A DNA stretch of 8,013 nucleotides from Candidatus Kerfeldbacteria bacterium. Lineage in GTDB: Bacteria; Patescibacteriota; Patescibacteriia; Veblenbacterales; UBA10138. Under the pieces are notes generated by a model. It ran no database searches, was not told where the DNA came from, and saw only the letters and a program-made list of their open reading frames with translations. Positions 4,930-8,013 of this stretch are shown one piece after another (position 1 is the stretch's first letter; each line of letters opens with the position of its first letter). The translations under genes and the position numbers were made by a program. Where the stretch lies: positions 1 through 8,013 of the forward strand of contig JACRFM010000011.1 of NCBI GenBank assembly GCA_016234305.1. Direction: 5' to 3'.

Positions 4930-5694
4930 TTATTTGGTCAATACCTCACAGCCTTGTTTTGTCACCGCCACCGTATGTTCAAAGTGGGCGGATAAACTGC
5001 CGTCTTTGGTCACGACTGACCATTCATCAGGCAAAACCTTGACCTCATAACCGCCAACATTGACCATTGGTTCAATGGCAATCGTCATGCCAGCCACTAA
5101 CTTTAAGCCACTGCCCTTTTTACCAAAATTAGGCACAGCCGGTTCCTCGTGCACAGCCCGCCCCACGCCGTGACCAACTAACTGACGCACTACGGAAAAA
5201 CCCTGCGCCTCCACATAACTTTGAATGGCCTGCCCGATATCACCTAACGTTGCCCCTGGCTTTACCGCCGCCACCGCGCGCTGCAGGGCTTTGGCCGTAA
5301 CTTTGATTAATTTTTCCGCTTCACTGGATATTTTGCCTACTCCCACCGTAATGGCCGTGTCCGTACACAAACCTTTATACCAACAACCAATGTCCAAGCC
5401 AATTATTTGACCTGCCCGTAAAATCTGCGTAGCCAAAGGAATGCCATGCACCACGCCGCTGTTAACCGAGGTACACAGCGCCGCCGGAAACGGCTTGCCG
5501 GGAGGCGCGCCGTAGTTCAAAAAAGACGGTTCCGCCCCGAAGCGCCCAAGTTCCTGGCGCGCCAGACTATCAAGCTCGGCCGTGGTGATACCCGGTTTAA
5601 CTGCCGCGGCCACGGTCTGCAGCACTTGCGTCAAAATGCGCCCACCCGCGCGCATGATTTCAATTTCACTAGTTGTCTTAATTAAATTATTCAT
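4930..5694 (-). CDS. map: Type I methionine aminopeptidase
   Basis: The enzyme removes the initiator methionine from nascent proteins in the cytoplasm using two divalent metal ions. The 254 residues match the compact type I form without an N-terminal extension. All five metal ligands are visible: D101 (GLDIGCW), D112 (CTDTAITV), H175 (VGHGVGR), E208 (AIEPM) and E239 (FEHTVAV). The substrate-binding histidines H83 (GVVHGIP) and H182 (AVHEEP) are also present. The ATG at 5694 gives the usual start, with no Shine-Dalgarno. It follows adk in the same direction, an old conserved pairing, but 230 nt separate them, including a dispersed repeat, so it may have its own promoter. Confidence 0.97.
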   Translation of the reverse strand: MNNLIKTTSEIEIMRAGGRILTQVLQTVAAAVKPGITTAELDSLARQELGRFGAEPSFLNYGAPPGKPFPAALCTSVNSGVVHGIPLATQILRAGQIIGLDIGCWYKGLCTDTAITVGVGKISSEAEKLIKVTAKALQRAVAAVKPGATLGDIGQAIQSYVEAQGFSVVRQLVGHGVGRAVHEEPAVPNFGKKGSGLKLVAGMTIAIEPMVNVGGYEVKVLPDEWSVVTKDGSLSAHFEHTVAVTKQGCEVLTK

Positions 5695-5758
5695 GCTTGA
5701 ACAATACTTATCAAAAACCTATAAATTTCTCTACCCTTAAATGATTAATTTTAAATTT

Positions 5759-5810
5759 GGTTGCCTTATGCAACCATCCCGATGGCCAGCGGGATAGAAG
5801 CGAAGCTTTT
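5759..5810. repeat. Triple-hairpin intergenic repeat, copy 2
   Basis: This copy has the same order as 190-241: GGTTGC/GCAACC (5759-5775), a near-palindrome ATCCCGATGGCCAGCGGGAT with one mismatch (5776-5795), and AGAAGC-GAA-GCTTTT with one G-T pair (5796-5810). T-rich bases follow. The loop of the first hairpin differs (CTTAT against CTCGC). It splits the adk-map pair. Confidence 0.85.
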
Positions 5811-5924
5811 ATTTTTATTGAATGACCAAATTTATTAATTATTTAATTAAAAATTCATTAAAAATTTAAAATTGTAAATTAAAAATTATTAATAACTCAG
5901 GTTTATACTTTAAAATTTATACAA
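5811..5924. other. Very AT-rich spacer between adk and the repeat
   Basis: This stretch is almost wholly A and T, with many short TTAA, AATT and AAATTT runs, several of them mutually complementary. I see no reading frame, promoter or clear terminator in it. It flanks the repeat as similar AT-rich DNA flanks copy 1. Confidence 0.6.
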
Positions 5925-6557
5925 TCATAAGCCCAATGCTCTAAATATATTCTCCGTTACCTCTGCAATCGGCGGCGTGCCGTCAATCACCAGCAAACGC
6001 CCCCGGCCGCGGTAATATTCCAATAAAGGCTCGGTAGCTTGATGATAAGTTTGCAAGCGCTGACGGATTACGGCTGGCACATCATCAGCTCTTTGGGTAA
6101 GCAGGCCGCCGCATTTATCACATAATCCTTCTTGCTTGGGCGGCGAATATTTCAGATGGTAAACCGCGCCGCACAAACTGCAGTTCCAGCGACCGGCAAT
6201 ACGCGCCACGGCCTCATCATCAGTTAATTCCAAATCAATCACCTGCACTTCAGGCGCCACTCTGTCCAAAAACTCAGCCTGTGCCAAATTGCGCGGATAA
6301 CCATCCAAAATAAATCCATTTTTATCTTTTATCTTGGCTAACACTAATTGATTGGTTATTTCATTGGGCATCAATATGCCTTTGTCCACTACGGCTTTAA
6401 CTTTTTGTCCTAATTCACTGCCGGCGCTCATAGCTTGCCGAAAAATCTCACCAGTGGAAATATGAGGCACTTGGAGTTTAGCCGCCAGAGCTTTAGCCTG
6501 TGTGCCCTTGCCCGAACCTTGCGGACCCATAAAAATAAATTGCTGATTATGGTTCAT
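5925..6557 (-). CDS. adk: Adenylate kinase, zinc-type LID
   Basis: The enzyme interconverts ATP plus AMP with two ADP in the cytoplasm. The 210 residues fit the long bacterial form. The P-loop GPQGSGKGT is at 11-19. ISTGEIFR (33-40) and GYPR (86-89) form the AMP-binding site. R123, R156 and R167 are in the expected catalytic positions. The LID carries four cysteines, C126, C129, C146 and C149, which would bind zinc as in many Gram-positive and other bacterial adenylate kinases. GEIFR replaces the more common GDMFR, and GYPR replaces GFPR; both are conservative. The gene has its own promoter (6594-6622), no Shine-Dalgarno, and ends with TGA. The ribosomal protein genes and secY that usually precede adk are absent. 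Confidence 0.97.
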   Translation of the reverse strand: MNHNQQFIFMGPQGSGKGTQAKALAAKLQVPHISTGEIFRQAMSAGSELGQKVKAVVDKGILMPNEITNQLVLAKIKDKNGFILDGYPRNLAQAEFLDRVAPEVQVIDLELTDDEAVARIAGRWNCSLCGAVYHLKYSPPKQEGLCDKCGGLLTQRADDVPAVIRQRLQTYHQATEPLLEYYRGRGRLLVIDGTPPIAEVTENIFRALGL

Positions 6558-6593
6558 ATTTTATGATAACTAATTAAGTCGCTAACGGCTTCA

Positions 6594-6622
6594 ATTTTAC
6601 CTAGCAATACAAAAAGAATCAA
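6594..6622 (-). promoter_or_regulatory. Sigma70-type promoter for adk
   Basis: On the minus strand TTGATT (6622-6617), a 17-nt spacer and TAAAAT (6599-6594) predict a start near 6587, about 30 nt before the adk ATG. Its -35 box lies 9 nt from that of the divergent promoter. Confidence 0.7.
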
Positions 6623-6631
6623 GCGGCCAAA

Positions 6632-6659
6632 TTGACTCAGAAATTAACAGGTATATAAT
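6632..6659 (+). promoter_or_regulatory. Sigma70-type promoter for the secreted protein gene
   Basis: TTGACT (6632-6637), a 16-nt spacer and a perfect TATAAT (6654-6659) predict a start near 6666, about 29 nt before the ATG at 6695. No Shine-Dalgarno is seen in that leader. Confidence 0.8.
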
Positions 6660-6694
6660 TATGACAGATACATTTACTTTTAATTTTATTAATT

Positions 6695-7630
6695 ATGCAT
6701 CTTAAATATTGGTTTGGTGCTTCAACTATAACTATTTTGGCTTTGGCTTTATTCGTACCGACTGTAACCAAAGCGGCGGCGGAAATTAATCTTAAAGAAG
6801 CAACTTTAAGCGGGGCTGTAGACGCCAGTAACGGAACTTTTACTGTTAAAATGGGTGATGTGCCAATTAAAATAACCTACGATAATGCTACCAAGGTAAG
6901 CGGCACGCCCAGCGGCCTGGTCAATTTTGTGGACTGGGTTGACGGCGCGCAACTGAGCCTTACCGGCACAGTCATAAACTACAGCAACAATCAGCTTAAA
7001 ATAGCCGCCCGAGAAATCAAATACCTGAATAAAGATATTAAAGTAATAACGCTTAACGGCACTTTGGAAAACGTGGTTAGCAGTGGTTATAAAATCTATG
7101 TGTCTTTTAAAAAAGGCAACCTTTATGCTTTAAGCGAGATTACCAATGTCGGCCAAAACGATGGCCCGCGCCTTGTCGGCATAGATAATTTCAACCAGCT
7201 GGCCACAGGCAGCAAAATTGCCGTAACCCAAGTGTGGCGAACTAAACCAACTGAGGTCAAACTGCGCGATTTGCTGGTTAAAAAACTAGCCAACCCCAGT
7301 GCCAGTGCCACCCGCGTGGTCAGCCTTAACCGCAGTGATTTAAATTTTAGCATTGAACCAGGCTATCAGCAGCCAATTGAACTTCATGGCGGCAATAAAT
7401 TAATTATTCAAAATAACACTAACTTAGCTTTGTTCTTAAAAACCGCGGCCGCTGACCAAGTTAAATTCACACCCGCCTTGCCTAATAACTACTTAATTAT
7501 TGGCCCTAATAGCTACCGGCAGTTGACTTTGGCCAAAAACGCCCCGGCCAGTACCTTTGGCATACCGCTTAGAACCGATGACGATGACGCGGCCACGCCC
7601 AAAGCAACTATTCAAGTTTATATTCCGTAA
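6695..7630 (+). CDS. Secreted beta-rich protein with duplicated DUF5666-like domain
   Basis: The 311 residues start with a signal peptide: a hydrophobic core at about 7-22 and a likely cleavage after the TKAAA stretch (25-29). No lipobox or sortase motif is visible, so it is probably released or loosely cell-associated. Residues 37-93 (TLSGAV...LSLTGTV) and 119-181 (TLNGTL...IAVTQVW) align as two copies of one beta-rich unit. Both carry a T-L-x-G opening, a central Gly/Pro turn and a 'D-G/T-G-x-x-x-x-x-T' closing strand. The pattern recalls the OB-like DUF5666 family, an inference from its look. Residues from about 210 form a different, beta-sandwich-like C-terminal region (IELHGGNKLIIQNN). 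A DDDD run lies near 292-297. Its own promoter and terminator make it a single-gene unit. The function is unknown. Confidence 0.85.
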   Translation: MHLKYWFGASTITILALALFVPTVTKAAAEINLKEATLSGAVDASNGTFTVKMGDVPIKITYDNATKVSGTPSGLVNFVDWVDGAQLSLTGTVINYSNNQLKIAAREIKYLNKDIKVITLNGTLENVVSSGYKIYVSFKKGNLYALSEITNVGQNDGPRLVGIDNFNQLATGSKIAVTQVWRTKPTEVKLRDLLVKKLANPSASATRVVSLNRSDLNFSIEPGYQQPIELHGGNKLIIQNNTNLALFLKTAAADQVKFTPALPNNYLIIGPNSYRQLTLAKNAPASTFGIPLRTDDDDAATPKATIQVYIP

Positions 7631-7692
7631 TAGTTCTTAGTTATTTGTCTATAGTTCAGAGCTGGACAAGATTACACACTAGACATCACACT

Positions 7693-7730
7693 GGTGCCCC
7701 TGCATATTGCAAGGGGCACCTTGGTTTTTT
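7693..7730 (+). terminator. Intrinsic terminator of the secreted protein gene
   Basis: GGTGCCCC (7693-7700) and GGGGCACC (7713-7720) form an 8-bp stem. It extends through a one-base bulge by three more pairs around an ATATT loop. TTGG and six T follow. It lies about 60 nt past the stop. Confidence 0.88.
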
Positions 7731-7735
7731 GTAGT

Positions 7736-7802
7736 GTCATTCTGAAGTCCTCCTTAGGAGTGCTGAAGAATCTAAAGATCCTTCGCTAGTGCTCAAGATA
7801 AC
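7736..7802. repeat. GTCATTCTGA-type palindromic intergenic repeat
   Basis: GTCATTCTGA (7736-7745) is largely complementary to TCAAGATAAC (7793-7802). Inside are CTCCT-T-AGGAG and GAAGAATC-TAAA-GATCCTTC, the latter with one mismatch. The layout and wording (GTCATTCTGA, GAAGAATCT, AGATCCTTCGCT) resemble a short fold-back repeat I recall from intergenic DNA of several bacterial groups, including candidate phyla. The match is from memory. Confidence 0.6.
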
Positions 7803-7828
7803 ATAAAAAGGGTATAACGATGAGTTTG

Positions 7829-7858
7829 GAAAAATAAAAGCCGTTATCTCTAACGGCT
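7829..7858 (-). terminator. Minus-strand intrinsic terminator with no gene upstream
   Basis: AGCCGTTA (7839-7846) and TAACGGCT (7851-7858) pair around TCTC. Read on the minus strand, the stem is followed by TTTATTTTTCC, a good T run. On the plus strand the tail is poor. Any minus-strand gene it served must lie right of the IS3-like element that now begins a few bases away. Confidence 0.65.
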
Positions 7859-7871
7859 CATTTTACATTAA

Positions 7872-7900
7872 ATATACTTCCCCCCAAAATTCAGACAACC
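7872..7900. mobile_element. Probable left end of an IS3-family insertion sequence
   Basis: The stretch around ACTTCCCCCCAAAATTCAGA, just upstream of the transposase start, has the look of an IS3-type terminal inverted repeat (a short C or G run followed by AAAATT and CAGACA). The expected 5'-TG terminus is not evident, so the exact border is uncertain. The right end lies outside the window. Confidence 0.45.
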
Positions 7901-7916
7901 TGCTAAGATATAAAAT

Positions 7917-8013
7917 ATGGGAAATATCAAACGCTCTCATCCACCCGGCTTTAAGGCTAAAGTTGCTTTGGATTTAATCAAGGAAACCGATACCGTTAGC
8001 GCCCTCTGTTCCA
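7917..8013 (+). CDS. IS3-family transposase OrfA, N-terminal part (cut by window edge)
   Basis: The ATG at 7917 opens a frame that runs off the right edge (32 residues seen). KRSHPPGFKAKVALDLIKETDTVSALCS matches the opening helix of the helix-turn-helix OrfA of IS3-family elements (typically 'K-R-x-x-x-x-x-F-K-A-K-V-A-L-E-x-I-K...T-x-x-E-L-A-S'). This domain binds the element's ends. OrfB with the DDE catalytic domain would follow, usually by frameshift. No clear Shine-Dalgarno is present. Confidence 0.85.
   Translation, partial: MGNIKRSHPPGFKAKVALDLIKETDTVSALCS

Overview
The window looks like an ordinary chromosomal segment from a candidate-phyla-radiation (Patescibacteria) type bacterium. 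This is an inference. It rests on the small single-copy housekeeping genes, the AT-leaning intergenic DNA packed with short fold-back repeats, the general lack of Shine-Dalgarno sequences, and a WecA/TagO-type sugar-phosphate transferase with a variant active-site motif. TGA ends four genes (DUF192 lipoprotein, the 233-residue orphan, the transferase, adk), so the code is the standard bacterial one and not the UGA-glycine code of Gracilibacteria/Absconditabacteria.

Layout, left to right. (1) 1-124: the C-terminal tail of an IS5-like transposase. (2) 190-241: a triple-hairpin intergenic repeat, just upstream of recR (264-863, +). (3) 862-1194: a GC-rich, strongly self-complementary stretch with an internal duplication, ending in a strong bidirectional terminator (1195-1226). 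It is the best candidate here for an undescribed structured RNA or fold-back element. (4) On the minus strand: a 39-residue acidic small protein (1238-1357), rplU (1441-1758) with its own promoter, and a DUF192 lipoprotein (1877-2326). (5) A divergent promoter region with a perfect palindrome, then an AT-rich orphan gene on the plus strand (2402-3103) with its own promoter, Shine-Dalgarno and terminator. (6) A minus-strand run: WecA/TagO-like transferase (3137-4210), ruvX (4339-4725), map (4930-5694) and adk (5925-6557). The second copy of the triple-hairpin repeat lies between adk and map. (7) A divergent promoter pair feeding adk and a secreted beta-rich protein (6695-7630, +), whose N-terminal half is an internal duplication. 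(8) 7631-8013: a terminator, a GTCATTCTGA-type palindromic repeat, a minus-strand terminator with no matching gene, and the start of an IS3-family orfA.

Most genes are core functions: recombinational repair (recR), translation (rplU, map), nucleotide homeostasis (adk), pre-rRNA or recombination nuclease (ruvX) and envelope glycan initiation (wecA/tagO-like). The adk-map order is the usual one, but the surrounding ribosomal protein operon is absent. I see no defence, toxin or CRISPR system. The novelty lies in the repeats and structured intergenic DNA, the small acidic protein, the orphan, and the two-repeat secreted protein.
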